Source: Apiotrichum sp. Y4204 (Eukaryota; Basidiomycota; Tremellomycetes; Trichosporonales; Trichosporonaceae). Taken from it: 64,000 nt of DNA. The stretch is taken from the NCBI GenBank assembly GCA_025531455.1, contig JAMYHL010000015.1, positions 310,001 to 374,000 of the forward strand, read 5' to 3'. The notes below the pieces were generated by a model. That model worked only from the letters and a program-made list of their open reading frames with translations, was not told where the DNA came from and ran no database searches. Numbering within the stretch: position 1 is the first letter of the stretch; each line of letters starts with the position of its first letter. Shown here piece after piece: positions 27,100 to 38,929 of the stretch. The translations under genes and the position numbers were made by a program.

Positions 27100-28972
27100 C
27101 TAGCGCCCCTCAAAGCTCGCAAGGTAGTCCGACAGCCGGAGGGCGCCCGCGCGGAACTGCTCGGTGAGGTTCTGCACGTTGGGGTCGGCCATGACGCGCG
27201 ACGCCATGTCGCGCGCGTTGCGCTCGAGGTTGGCAAGCGTCTCGTTGCCCTCCATGCCGAGCAGGCCGTCGGAGCCCTGTAGCTGGTCCTCCTCCTCCTC
27301 GTCCTCGGGCCGACCGAAGTACGCGTTTGACGAAATGGCCGTCGCGCCCTGGAACGACTGGAGGCGCGACTTGGCCTCGGCCGCCGCAGTCGGGTCGTAC
27401 GACCCGCGGTTAAAGTACATGTCGGACGAAATGGACTTTTGCGTGCCAAAGCGGTCCTTTGCCGTCGTCATCGTGTCCTCTTCTGCCGGTGCCCGACTAA
27501 AATGTCAGCAACAGAGCCCTACCACTGGCACTCACGTAACAGGCTTCTTCTCCACGGGGACGGCAGCAATCTGGCCAAAGCCGAGCTTGACGGGGGCAGG
27601 TTTCTCCTCGCGCACGGCAGCACGGGAAGACGAAAGCGGGGTCGCCGAGCGGCTGTTGCTGATCCCTGCGGCCTGGTTCTTGCGCCGCTCCTCGTCCTCA
27701 CGCGCCTTGAGCGCCGCAGCCTCCTCCTCCTCCTTCTTCTTGTCGTACCCAAGACGCTTGATGCGCTCCTCTTCCTCGAGCGCCTTGCGCTGCGCCTCCT
27801 CAAAGTTGATGGTGGTGGCGGCCTTCTTCGCGCCGAGCTTGGACCCGCCGAGCTTTGAGGTCTTGGCACCGCCAAGACGCATGGGCCGTGCCGCGCCGCC
27901 CGAGCTCGAGCGGAGCGCTGACGAGGTCACCGTGCGGGGAGCAGTAGCGGCAGCGGTAGCGGGCGGGGGAGTGGGGGTGGAGCGCATGCCGATCGAGGGC
28001 GGGGCGGGGGACGACGGCTTCGAGGGGCGCGGGCTCGGCGTTGGTGCGGCCTTGTCCCAGGTGTCGAAAAAGTCCGCCTCCTTCTCTGCCGCCGGCGTCG
28101 AACTGCCCATCGGGGTCAGGTCCAGCCCGTCAATGTGGATGCCGTTCGGGTACCTGCGCGCATCCTCGGCCACGCGCCGTGCAAGCTCCTCCTTGTAGAG
28201 TCCCGCCTGGCGGGAAGTGTAGCGCGCGCGCGCGTCGCCGTTCCCGGGCGGGAGGAGGTTTGAGCCACCGTGCTTGGTGAAGAACTCGGAGAGCGACGCG
28301 TTGCCGCCAACCTTCAGCTGGCGCAGCTGCTGCAGCGACCACGAGTCGAGGTTGGTGGAGCTGAGAGTTTAGTGAGAACTAGAGAAACGGGTGAAGAGTA
28401 TCACAGGAAGGTGGTAATGGGTGAGAAAGGAGGAAGTAGAAATCGGAGGCGTCGTCCGCAATGAGCGTCTCTGCTACGAAGGATGAGAACAGCAGATTCA
28501 CGCTGAGCAAACAACCTCCGAGCCCACGCCCCTCTCCACCACACCCACCCCGCACACTTCCTACCCTCCCGCCGCCCGAACTCACCGCACAAACGATATG
28601 TGCACTCCAAGGTTACGGTGCACGCTCGAGCAGTCGAGGCAGAGGTAGATGCCAAAGGTGACCGACGACCAGGTCGGGTTCTTCGCGAGGCAGTCGAAGC
28701 ATGTCTGGCATTAGGATGGGAGATGGCGAGTGGAGAGGATACAGGCGAAAACGCAGCTCATGGAATATGGAATCTTTGCCAGCTGCGCCCGCTCCTCCCC
28801 AGTAGTACTATCATGCAGCTGTTCACCGTCTCATCCACGGTTGCGCAGCGCAAAGACCGGCTTGAGACGCCGGAGAGGTGCCACAGCGCGCCCTCTTCGC
28901 ACTCACCTTGTTGGCCTTTTGCGACCTGAGGTGCGCGAATGCTGCGGTCGTCTGCGCCTTTGTCGGGTCCAT
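27100..28972 (-). CDS. GLO3: ARF GTPase-activating protein, Glo3/ArfGAP2-3 type
   Basis: Stimulates GTP hydrolysis by Arf on COPI vesicles (Golgi-to-ER traffic). Exons 28907-28972, 28586-28704, 27536-28360 and 27100-27496 give 468 aa. The zinc finger is C24-x2-C27-x16-C44-x2-C47, and the arginine finger is Arg52 in CSSVHRNLG. The coiled, charged middle contains [30 protein letters not shown] (given in part: KRLGYDKKK). The C-terminal Glo3 motifs [10 protein letters not shown] and ISSNAYFGR identify the Glo3 branch rather than Gcs1. The first two introns are long for this locus (202 and 225 nt); the third is 39 nt. Confidence 0.93.
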
Positions 28973-29631
28973 GCTGGGAATATGAGCAGTAGTGCGTGGA
29001 GACAAAGGTGGGTGGATAGGTATGATAGTTGTTGTCGTTTACTTTCGGCTTGAGACACACTGTCGACATCGACGTTCATGTCGACCCGTGTCATTGCAGA
29101 GAACACGTCGCGCAGCATGGCCATGCAAAAGAATAATACGTAAGCTGTGGGAATGTCCGCCGCTCTCCGCTTTTGCCAATTTTCTGTGTAAATGCTTCGT
29201 AGCTGTAGCTCTGTAGCTCTGTAGATCTGTAGTTTAACGTTTATTTTGATTCCGGAAACACGCGACATCCACGCAGCCAGCTCTGGCGACCACTACCTAT
29301 CACGTGATCTACTTCACTCCACTGGCTCCACCGGCTCCACTCATCCGAAATGTCTGAAATGGCACAACAGTTCATAATCATGAAGGAGCGATAGAGGGGG
29401 AGAGGGCTAGTAGTGTACGATATTACAAGCGGGCCCTCGGACAGTGTAGTATCATGCAGGGAGAGAGAGAGAGGGAGGGAGAGGGGGAGACACGGAGGAT
29501 GGGAGTAGAGAGTAAGGTAAATGGTAGAAAGAGTCCGTGACCTATGCTGGTATGACATGACAAGGGCGGGATGCAACGGAGTGATGTCGGGTCTCGAGAT
29601 GATTCACGGCACGGCACGGCACGACCTGCGC
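28973..29631. other. Gap between GLO3 promoter and F-box gene 3' end
   Basis: About 660 bases with short simple repeats: a 9-bp GTAGCTCT-type repeat at ~29201-29232, a GA-rich tract at ~29461-29490 and (CGGCA)3-4 near 29608. No gene seen. Confidence 0.55.
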
Positions 29632-31904
29632 TTACCAGTCCGGGGTTCGTGTGAAGCTCGGCTTGCGCTTTTCGTCGTGTGGCCGGAAGCCGAGAACCTC
29701 GAGCACCGTCTTGCCATTGCGCTGGCAGAGGATTGCACACTTGTCGTCGCGGAAGCACACGCGCCAAACGGCGTCACATGGCTTTGTGAGCTCGCGAATG
29801 ATTGTGCCAGTCTGGATATCCCACAGCTTGACGCGGCCGTCGTTGCCGCCTGAGACAATGAATCGATCGTCAAACTGAAGACAGGTGACGCTATTGTCGT
29901 GCGCGCACAGACGGTGCACACACGAATAGTCGGTGAGGTCAAACACTATCACACGCCCGTCGGACCCGCCCGTGATCAAGCGATCACCCGAGAACTGCAG
30001 CTGACCGACGAGGGATGTGTGGCCCTGGAGAACGGCGAGGCACTCGCCCGTCCCGGCGTCCCATACACGGACGGTCGAGTCGAGCGATCCGGATACGATG
30101 CGCTCGCCGTCGTAGGCAACAGCATAGATCTGGTGGTAGTGGCCGTCAAACACTTGCAGACACTCTCCCGTGTCAATGTCCCAGAGCTGCTGTCAGCATA
30201 CGAAAAAACCACGCTTCCTCACCCTACAAGTGTAGTCGTACGAGCCTGAAACCACCTGATTGCCCGCGACATCGATGCAGCGGACGCTTTGCTCGTGGCC
30301 CTCGAGGACGCGCAACATGCGTCCCGTGTCAATGTCCCATACGCGGAGGGTAAAGTCGCGCGAGCCGGACACGGCAATCGGGCGTCCATCGACCACCTTC
30401 ATACAGCGAATGGTAGACGAGTGGCCGCGCATCGAATGGATGCACTGGCCGGTGACAATGTCCCATACGCGCACCTCGCGGTCGCAGCCGCCGCTGACCA
30501 CGAATGTGCCCGAGAGGCCCCAGCCCTGCGCTGAGCCACACACGTCACTTGAGCGCATGCGCTTTGTGGCCTGTGCGCGACGCGAGCGCTGGTTGCCGCT
30601 GGACGAGGAGGAGCCGCGCAGGTTGCTGTCCTTCGCACCATCCTGGGCGCCAAATGATGCACGGCGCGAGGCATCACTGAAACGCTTGGGTAGCCTGCTG
30701 CTGGCACCCTTGCCGGCCTTGTGCGGAGAAACGAGAACGAGTGCCCAGACGCCGAGGTCGTGGCCGATGAGAGAAAGGCGGTACTGGCCAGTGGCGGCGT
30801 CGAATACGTGAATCTTCGAGTTTGCCATGCCAATAACAATGTACTCGTCATTTACGACGAGAGAAGTGACCACACTGTCGCCCATGCTCGAGTGCATCGT
30901 GAGCAGACGGCCGCCGTTGAGCCAGTTGGACTCTGTGAGGTACGCGTCGCGGAACTTTTCGCGGTACGTGGGTGTGTGGAGCGGACGGCGGAGGGAACCC
31001 AGGGAGCGGTTGTTGCCGCTGCCGACAGGGCTGGCGACGGCCGATGGTGGCGGGTACGGCGTATGTGAAACCGGAAGCGACGGGCGGTAGAGCTGGCGCT
31101 CGTGCATGTCCCGCCAGAGACGCTCGTCCTGGAGCAGGTCGTGCCAGTACTTTGAGACGCGCATAGCGCGGCCAAGCGTGCGGGCGTCATCGATATAGCT
31201 GACGCAGTGGAGCGCAAGCTCAATCGGGAGATCAGAGAGAAAGTCGCGCTTCAGCTTTGGCGAGATACGAGAGGACATGGTGAGGGCCTCGTTGAGCTGC
31301 AGCTCGCCGACAAGCGAGGAGAGGAACGCGGAGCGTTCGTCCTTGGGCAGCGTGCGGAACCGCGCAATGAGATCCGACGCAGCTGTCACTGGTGTCAACC
31401 ACACAAAGCAAGCCTATACTTACGCTTCTTCTCCGGCATCTTCTGCAGCGGCGAGACCTGCTCCTCCATGTCCTCGTCGACCTGGAGGGAGACGTATGAC
31501 CAGCTTTCGGTGGGTGTAGGGCTCGGCGCAGGCGTGGGCGGCGAGAGCGCCTGCGCGGGAATATTAACGGGAGAAACCTGGGAGATGGAGTTTCCGAGGT
31601 GTGATGCGTGCTGCTGAGCGGGAATCGGCTGGGAAGCGGCGTGCGAGTCTTCAGACATGGCGAGGGCGGCGAGGGAGCGCGCAGCCGTGTCCATCTCGTC
31701 GGTGCGGCGCCGGGGGTTCGACGGGGAAGGGGTGGCCGTGCTCGATGTCGGTGGACTCGGGTGCGCGAGGGCGGCGCGGGGATGTGCGTGAGAAGCGTGT
31801 GGGGCCGTTGCGACGCCGACGCCTACCCCTGATGCTGCGCCGCTGGCGAGCGTCGGCGGTGGCGAGGGCGGGCAGCGCGGCGGCCACAGCGACTGGCCCT
31901 GCAT
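29632..31904 (-). CDS. F-box/WD40 protein, CDC4/FBXW7-like
   Basis: Probable substrate receptor of an SCF ubiquitin ligase. Exons 31424-31904, 30223-31382 and 29632-30186 give 731 aa. Residues 1-160 are Pro/Ser/Ala-rich and disordered. The F-box lies at ~208-255 (FLSDLPIELALHCVSYIDD... LWRDMHERQ) and binds Skp1. It is followed by WD40 repeats (GGCDREVRVWD, GSRDFTLRVWD, GSYDYTCRLWD, GSLDSTVRVWD, GGSDGRVIVFD, GGNDGRVKLWD), about seven blades. A Ser/Arg-rich insert of ~75 residues interrupts the first blade. The start at 31904 is the first ATG in the frame. The acceptor of the 36-nt intron at 30187 could lie 3 bases earlier, adding one Gln. Met30-type proteins are the main alternative; the F-box looks closer to Cdc4. 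Confidence 0.87.
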
Positions 31905-33543
31905 TGCGAGCGGGTGTGTGAGGATGAAGCGGAGCGGAGAGAGAGGAGATGGAAAGAGGGGGGATTGAAGGAGAGGGGTTTGCGCGGGAAGGCCAAGCAA
32001 TGCGGGTTGGTGGGAGCTGGGGGAGTGTGCCGAGCGGATTCGAGTGGATCTGGGCGGGAGACGGCGTACGGCGTGTGGTGGAGGAGTGGGGCTGAATACA
32101 ACCACCGACCGACCGATTTGTGTACGCTGGGGGGGTTGTGGGTGCGACTGTCCACTCAGCTCCCGGTATCTCTCTCTCTCTCGCTGCCTCTCTCACTGTC
32201 GTCTCTCCGAGGTGGTGAGAAGAAGAGAGTCCTGTTGTCGGTGCAGAGAGCGAGAATAGATGGGGTTTATGGATGTCGATGATTGGGATGAAGGAGAGGG
32301 AGGAGGACAAGGCCGAATGATCGACAGTGCAGGGCTGCCGGGCGCGCGGGGGGGGCGGCTGGGGCGGCTGGGGCGGGGCGGCAACACACAAGGGCCCACA
32401 CAACAGCTAGGAGCTATTAGGAAAAAGGTCAATTTTTCAAAACACGTCGAGCTGACACATTACAATGACTCAGCATGAGGACTACGCTTTGTCCTAATTC
32501 AGGTGGCGAGGTGATGCTCGGCAATTATGACTTGCTTCAGTACGGAGAGTTTGGTTGTGCCGAAGGCGGAAGTGAGGACACACACGTACACACACACCCG
32601 CACTAGGCTCGACACACCACAGCCAGAATCATACACGCAACAGCATGCATGCATGCATGCATTCTTATCCACTCCCCGTGATGCCATCAGCTGTGTGTAC
32701 GGGGCCATCACGCTGGAGTGTGTGTCAGTCTGTGCGCGGGACGTGAGATGGAGCGAAGCGTGGCGTGACAGTCACGATTCTACGATCACAACCACGCTTC
32801 CACGAGTCGCAACTCGCCGCATCCAGCATCTCGGATCCTACACTCTGTTCCGAGTACGATGAATCATGAATCATGAATCAACGCAGCTGACAGCCCACTG
32901 GTCACGGAGCCGCTTGCGTCTACCCAGCTGATTGTCCTCGCTCCGAGAAACAAAGCCACCGGGGCCACCGGGCACTGGCCAGGTCCAGAATTGCGATGAG
33001 ACACGGCGTTTATGGTGTGCACAATGGGTGGTCAGCAATGGCAGGCACGGGTTCTGCGGAAGCTCGAGTGATCCAGTGATCCAGTGAGGCTGGGTTGTCC
33101 AGCCTCGTGATCTCACAGCTGTGTTGTAGATCATATACAGCGCGCAACTCTGTTGACACTGACCACCCACTCGACCTGTCATGCTTGTCAACAACAGGTG
33201 TTGAGGTCTGCGTCTCCGATCCCGGCAAGATAAGATAACTCCTGCCAGATGAGTCGGAGGACGTTCTGCCCACTCTCTTCTAAGCTCCTGATCATCCCCG
33301 TTCTTGCGTCCACGACGGCCACTTTCCACTAACGCAGTCACCTCTCCGTGCTCCAGCTCCACCCAGCTGACCCAGCTAACCCGGCCGTCATCCTTGACCC
33401 ATCCCCGCCGCCTCCCTTCCTTGCTCCTCATCTCTCCAGTCTCTCTCTCCTCCTCCACCTTCCCGTCCGAGTCGTTGCAACCCCGTAGTTCTACCTATTC
33501 ATCCATGCATTTTCCGACTCGCCCCGCCTCGTGCGGCGGGCGC
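31905..33543. other. Upstream region of the F-box gene
   Basis: 1.6 kb. CT/GA-rich leader next to the F-box start, a (GCAT)5 run at 32643-32662 and a CA-rich stretch near 32580-32600. The open frame 32871-33458 (minus) shows no known domain and is treated as chance. Confidence 0.5.
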
Positions 33544-34357
33544 TTACTGCTGCCCCTTGGGGGGAGGGACGACGTACTGCGACTCGGAGGGGGTGCCGTT
33601 CGACCAGGTCTGGTACTTGCTGTGAGGGTTAGCAAGGAGCACAAAGCGAGGAAATAGGAGAAGAGTTATGAGTGGGAGGAGGCACAGAGAGAAACGGAGG
33701 GAGTTAGGGAGTTTGTAGTTGAGACCCAGAGAGAACCGAAACTCGAACGGATCTCGGAGCGAGCGAAGAGACGACAGCGAGGAGGACGCTCAACATCGAC
33801 TCGGCCCACTCCGCCCTGGGAGATCACATCCAATCCCAATCCCAATCCCATCCCCATCCCCATCCCCAGCTCCCACCCCACCCCAACCTCCACCTCCGAT
33901 TGGCCAGATACGCACACTCCGACGGCGGCGCGCTTCTCGGCGGCGACGCGCTCGCTCTCGGTGAGCGCAGTGCGGATCGCGCGCGACGCGATCTGGGTGT
34001 ACTTGTTCCAACTGTCGGGCAAAGCGAGCGGGCGGGGCGGGGGTGGGCGAAAGCAGAAGGGAGGGGCCGAGGGTGTTGCGGATGGTGGAGCGGATGGGGA
34101 GGGAGATGAGAGAGTTGAGGTAATGGGGTATGGTCGGACAGGAGACAGGACGGTTGCGCGCGACGATCGAGGACGCCAGACAGCAAGACGGAACGAGGGA
34201 GCGGAGGCATGATATCGGGGTCGGAATCGGTATCGGTATCGAGAAGAAAACGTCAGCACAGCGCACGAACGACGACATTGAGCAGCACGCATCTACGCCT
34301 CTCTGCGCTGCTCGCCTCGGGGGGTACGCACGACATAAACTCGCGCCAGGCCGACAT
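33544..34357 (-). CDS. ATP15: Mitochondrial ATP synthase epsilon subunit
   Basis: Small subunit of the F1 central stalk. Three tiny exons, 34332-34357, 33916-34011 and 33544-33619, give 65 aa (yeast Atp15 has 62). The protein starts MSAWREFMSWNKYTQIASRAIRT (given in part: MSAWREFMSWNKY), matching the family start MSAWR and the helix IASRAIRTAL, and ends NGTPSESQYVVPPPKGQQ. Phases agree at both junctions (2 and 2). Both introns are very long for this locus (320 and 296 nt), about three quarters of the gene. Intron 2 carries a CCCAAT/CCCCAT simple repeat at 33831-33867. The gene is easily missed because no exon exceeds 96 bases. Confidence 0.88.
33831..33867. repeat. (AATCCC)/(CATCCC) simple repeat in ATP15 intron
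   Basis: About three AATCCC units followed by three to four CATCCC units on the plus strand, inside ATP15 intron 2. The sequence does not match the fungal telomere repeat TTAGGG. Confidence 0.8.
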
Positions 34358-34691
34358 GGTTGCTGTTTTGATGGTGATTGGGAAGACTGGGTTCGGAGAT
34401 GGGAGTGGAAGGGCAGATGGCGAGGACGCGGTGGGTAGCAGCGAGCACCAGCCAGCAGCCGAGGCGGAGCTTCGCGGAGCGAATCGGCCGGCGGGCCCCT
34501 GGCGGTGGGTGACTGGCGCGCTGGGCGGTGGGGGAGATAGGCGGGCAGCGGGGGTATTTGCAAACCCCGGCGTGTGGCACTTTTACAGCACCCCCAGGAC
34601 AAATACTCCATGCATAAAACTCTTTAGAACTATGTACTTCTACATGGTGGTCGTAATCATCGTGTGCATCATCGGATCATTGGATCTAGGC
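34358..34691. other. ATP15 promoter / 3' end of CSC1-type gene
   Basis: 334 bases; the ATP15 promoter and the 3' UTR of the next minus-strand gene share this space. No gene seen. Confidence 0.6.
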
Positions 34692-37600
34692 TTAGGCAGC
34701 ACCGGGGACCGTGCTCACGCTCGAGATCGTGCGCCGGCGGTGAGGGCGGTGGAAGTATGTCGACGGACTGGCGGGCGCCTCATCCTCTTGCTCGGGTGAA
34801 TCATCATCATCATCGTCGTCGTCGTCCGCGTCGTTGTCCCACACGTGCTCGTCGCCGAGCGAGAAAGCACGCGTCTCGGATTCATCCAGGCTCAGGCGGC
34901 GCGGCAAGCCGTAGTCGGGCGCAACTGTCGACTCCATCGACTCCCGTGCCCATGGGTTAGAGTTGATTGTCGAGTTGCTGTACGTGCTGCTGGTCATGCC
35001 GCCGCCAAAGTTTGGAAGCAGGCGACTGTTCTCCGTTGGCGTGTCGTCCCAGGTACCGCTGCCCGACGGCCCAAACGTTCCTGCAGATATATCACGCCGC
35101 GAGCGGTCATCTCCGGCGACAGTCGGGATGCTTGGGGTCGATGCGTGGCTTCGCCGCAGCTTCTTGGCAACCTTACGGCGCAGGCTGAGGACCACACCGC
35201 GGCGAGACGCTACTGTGTCTCCGAACGCTGGCGGGCGGTACTTGCTCGGCAGCCAGGGCTTGGGAAGCACGCCCGTCAGCGCCGGGTGACCGTACCGCTT
35301 CCTTCCGGTGTTGAGCACGCCGTAATAAAAGCTGTTCATTGGGGGCTGGGAGTAGTCGGTGCGCTTGTCCGCCGGGGACACATACAGCGTGTCGTCATTC
35401 ATGGCATATCGCTTGTGGTTCAGCCCAACGAGTGACTGTGGGAGCTGGTCGTCGCCGCTCATGTCGAGCAGTTCCGCGGGTTGTTCGCCCCGCTGAACGT
35501 CGCATATGTTGCTCAGCGCGAGATACTTGCTCAGCGGGGTAAAGTCTCTCGACATGACCCAACCCCACCACGTCGTGTAGATCACCAGCGGGAGCATCAA
35601 ACCGGTGAGCCAGAAAGACTTGCGGAGAGAGAAGAGGCCGGTGACAAAGACCTGGAACAACACAAGCGACCACACGAGGCGGTCAAACGTGATCTTCCAA
35701 GCCTCGCCGTTCGATTCAAACGGCTTGAAGTAGACTGATGTCAGATAGTTAATTGGTTCCGTATCTTACTGAAGAGAAGCTTGTACTTGTACACGAGATC
35801 TGTCTTTAGATTATCGTCTCTTCTCCTCCAACTCACAAGCCATCCCAAAGTAGATCGCACCGAAGACGAGGACGAGCGGGGAGACGATGCTGTATGTGAT
35901 GGTGATGGTGAAAATGAGGAGCGCATTGGGGTATACCCAGCCGTAGTTGAGCAGCGGGGGCGCGTTGGCCTCGGCAAAGTCGCGCGGGGTGCGAGCCCGG
36001 AGGCGGGCCCATGTGAGGGTGAACAGAGGGCCAAGGTTGAGGAGCTGCAGCGGCATGAGACCCATTCCCTGCAGCATCACGTAGGAGACCATAAAGTGGC
36101 GGAGATTCATCGTTTGCAGACTGACAGCCAGCTTCTCCGGGATCTGATGTGAGTTCAGACAGCGGCGTTACGCCAACTCACCTTCATGGGCGCGTCGGCG
36201 AGCTCGCGTGCGAGGGCCCAGTACGTGGTTGACACCTGCACGATGAAAAGGACGGAGAAAACAAGGAAAACATAGTGTCTGAGGGTTAAGGGCGTCCCGG
36301 ACAGTAACCCACTTTCTTGTCAAGGAGTACTCTGCCGCGCTCCGCGACTTGAATCCCTGCTGATAGCAGAGCACTGGTGTCAGACGAGGACCACACGTAT
36401 AACGCACATTCTAGCACAAAAGGCAGAAGACTGTTAAAGAGGATGAGTGCCAAGGATGGCAGAGAGTTCTTGATAATCGGTTCGAGCACGGGATACTTGT
36501 CAATGAGTTTGGTGAGCCACGGCATCCTGTTCTTGTCATAGGAAAGGAGCGACGCCAGGGCGGCGACAGGTGCTGAGAGTTAGATGGATTCGGAGGCTGA
36601 GCGTAACTCACGGATCCAGCCGGTCAGAAGCGCAACCGTAAGTCCCATAACCACCACGTCACGTATAGCCCCCTCGCGCGCAGAGATGCCCAGCTTGCTC
36701 CAAATAACGTCGCGCGGCTCGGGCGCCATGTTGGTGATGACGCGCGAGTGCTCGCGGTAGTGCACGACCTGGCACGCAGCCTGGGCAGACTTGACGTCCT
36801 CAAACGTGACGAACGCGACGTGCGTGGGTTCAAAGCGGCCTGTCTTGCGGAGTGTGCGCACCTCCTGGTCTGCATCGAAGAAGGCATCCTCCCAGTACTG
36901 GATCGCATCGACAGTACGTGTGAGGCTGATGCGCTTGGTCGGTCGCGGCCGATCGCTGTGAATGTTCCCATATCGTTCGCGCAGGCTCTCCGGGTCGGTA
37001 CCTGAGGCTGAAGGCGGTGATTCACCCGCCGTTCCGCTGTCCTCTCCGGTTCCCTCAGCCGGTGCCGCCTTCCGAGAGTTCTGGTATATGTCCGGCTCGT
37101 AACCCTCAGCCTTGGCGGGATTCCCAACCCAAGCGACCCAGGCGCTCTCAAGCTGGAGAAGCGCCTCAGTGCGCCGGTCAAGGGCGCGCTTGACGGCCTC
37201 GACGTGGCGCACGATCGACACAGACTCGACTTCCCACCCGCATCCCTCAAAGTACTCTGCGAGGGCGCGGTCCCCACGTAGGTGGGCGGGGACGCTGGTG
37301 ACGAGCACGGTGCGCGCCGAGACGGAGTGTAGAAGCTGCAGTCCGAATGCCTGGCGCGCAGTCACAAAGCGGTGGTAGTTCCTGTGGAGAAAGTACAGCG
37401 TGATGGCGGTGAAACCGTACGCGAAGAGGAGTTGGAGCGCAGCCGACGTCTCTGGGTCAACCAACACGTCAAACCACGAAATCGGCTCTGAACCGTTCAC
37501 AGGCCAGGTCATGTGTGGCGACAGGAGCGCAAACGTCTCGTTCTCTGGGGGGATATTCTCTGATGGGGAGTCAGTGGTCCCTCCGCGCTGCTGTCAGCTT

Positions 37601-38232
37601 GTCTCCGAATACTTTGAAGCTCACAAGTTTGTAGATTGGCATGAGGATGACGGCTGCGAGCGCTGCGAACATCGAGAAGAGAAGGAAGGCCATGCGGAAA
37701 AAGCTGAGCAGCTGGGAGTTAGTCACGACGGGCTATGTAACTCACCACGGCGGCATCGAGCCCGACAGTCTGAAGGACGACAAACTCGCTCGTGCGCAGT
37801 GTGGGGATGATCCAGCCGAAGAAGCGCGACATGCCGCGCGCCTTCTGATCGGGCCAGTGGGCAGGTGCGGGCGAGAAGTCTGTACCGTGAGATCAGAGGT
37901 CGCAATTATTACCCACCCTTGAGCTTTGTGCGCGGCATGTAGACAAGCTCCCAACGTGTGCGGAGGAAGCAGAAGAGAAGGAAAGCAGACACGCCAATAC
38001 TGAGCGAAAGGACGAGCTGCGTCGAGAACCAGTGGGCTGCGAGTCAGTAACCCAGCGCGCAATGCTCCCAATATCGTGAGCGTACCCGTTCCCTTCCCTG
38101 CACGTCAGTAAGCTGTGCCTCCAAACTCGTAGCTCGAGACGTACATGCTGCAGGCGACCCGGGGAGCGGGGTATTGGTGGGCTCCGGCCAGCTCCCATTC
38201 AGGACGCGCACCGCCGTTGCGGTGACCATCAT
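34692..38232 (-). CDS. CSC1/RSN1-type calcium-permeable stress-gated channel (DUF221, TMEM63 family)
   Basis: Multi-pass membrane protein related to osmosensitive channels. Twelve exons: 38145-38232, 38086-38097, 37917-38036, 37746-37879, 37625-37711, 36612-37587, 36408-36572, 36313-36373, 36182-36278, 35837-36143, 35770-35799, 34692-35734 (1039 aa). All introns are 34-49 nt and most show CTGAC just before the acceptor. Family landmarks: AHWFSTQLVLSLSIG (TM0), RTRWELVYMPR, a cytosolic RRM-like domain (VLVTSVPAHLRG... THVAFVTFED), PRDVIWSKLGIS, then the 7-TM core (LSYDKNRMPWLTKLIDKYP, GFKSRSAAEYSLTRK, MPLQLLNLGPLF, LVYKYKLLF). The ~220-residue cytosolic tail is Ser-rich with an Asp9 run. Exon 2 is a 12-nt microexon. 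The start is uncertain: the frame stays open to an ATG at 38403 (+57 aa). Confidence 0.9.
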
Positions 38233-38403
38233 GCCCTGGCGATTATATGTACGGCTCGCGAGACCAGGTGACCAGCAGGGGAGAGAGATGGAGAGGGATG
38301 CGATGGCAACAGTACAGTTGACGGTGATGATGGCGATGACAACTACTGGATGGGTGGCGTTTCGGCTTCGAACAGAGCGGGTGGCACCAAGGGAAGGATC
38401 CAT

Positions 38404-38929
38404 GGATGGCAGACAGTGACGTCTGCGGGGGTGAATAGACTGGAATCTTAAACAGCCCCCCACATATCAGGACCCGAAACACGCGACCGCGCGACCGCGC
38501 GATTTGGAACCACCAGAACAACAACAACAATCGAGATCGAGAACCCAATTCATCGGTCTCCTCCCTAACTTCAAATTGACCTATGTCCAGAACTAGCCGC
38601 CGTGCAGCAAGGTGTGCGCAGCACATTAACTGGAGTACTAACCGTTGATAGAGAGTCGAGCCAGCCACTGATCTGCCCCTGTGCCCGGTGGCAAACGCCT
38701 TGGACTGTAGACAGACCTTCCATGGGCGTTCCAACCCCCCAGCACATGATGCCAGATGCGCACCCGGTCGTTGCCCCACCTATGCGCGCGAGAATCAAGC
38801 AGAGATACTGCATACGATTCACAACCGACATAGATCCTACTGATCACTACCTGCTGACCCCACAGAACAAGGAAAGAAACTAAAGAGAAGATAATATGGA
38901 TAATCTGTGGCTTAGAGTCCACAGAGCGC
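38404..38929. other. Gap upstream of the CSC1-type gene
   Basis: About 520 bases: promoter of the CSC1-type gene and 3' UTR of the sugar transporter. No gene seen. Confidence 0.55.

Noticed and set aside
31395..32105. Longer N-terminus for the F-box protein from 32105
   Set aside because: The codon at 32105 is GTG; the first ATG in frame is at 31904.
33831..33867. Interstitial telomere repeat
   Set aside because: Units are AATCCC/CATCCC, not CCCTAA.
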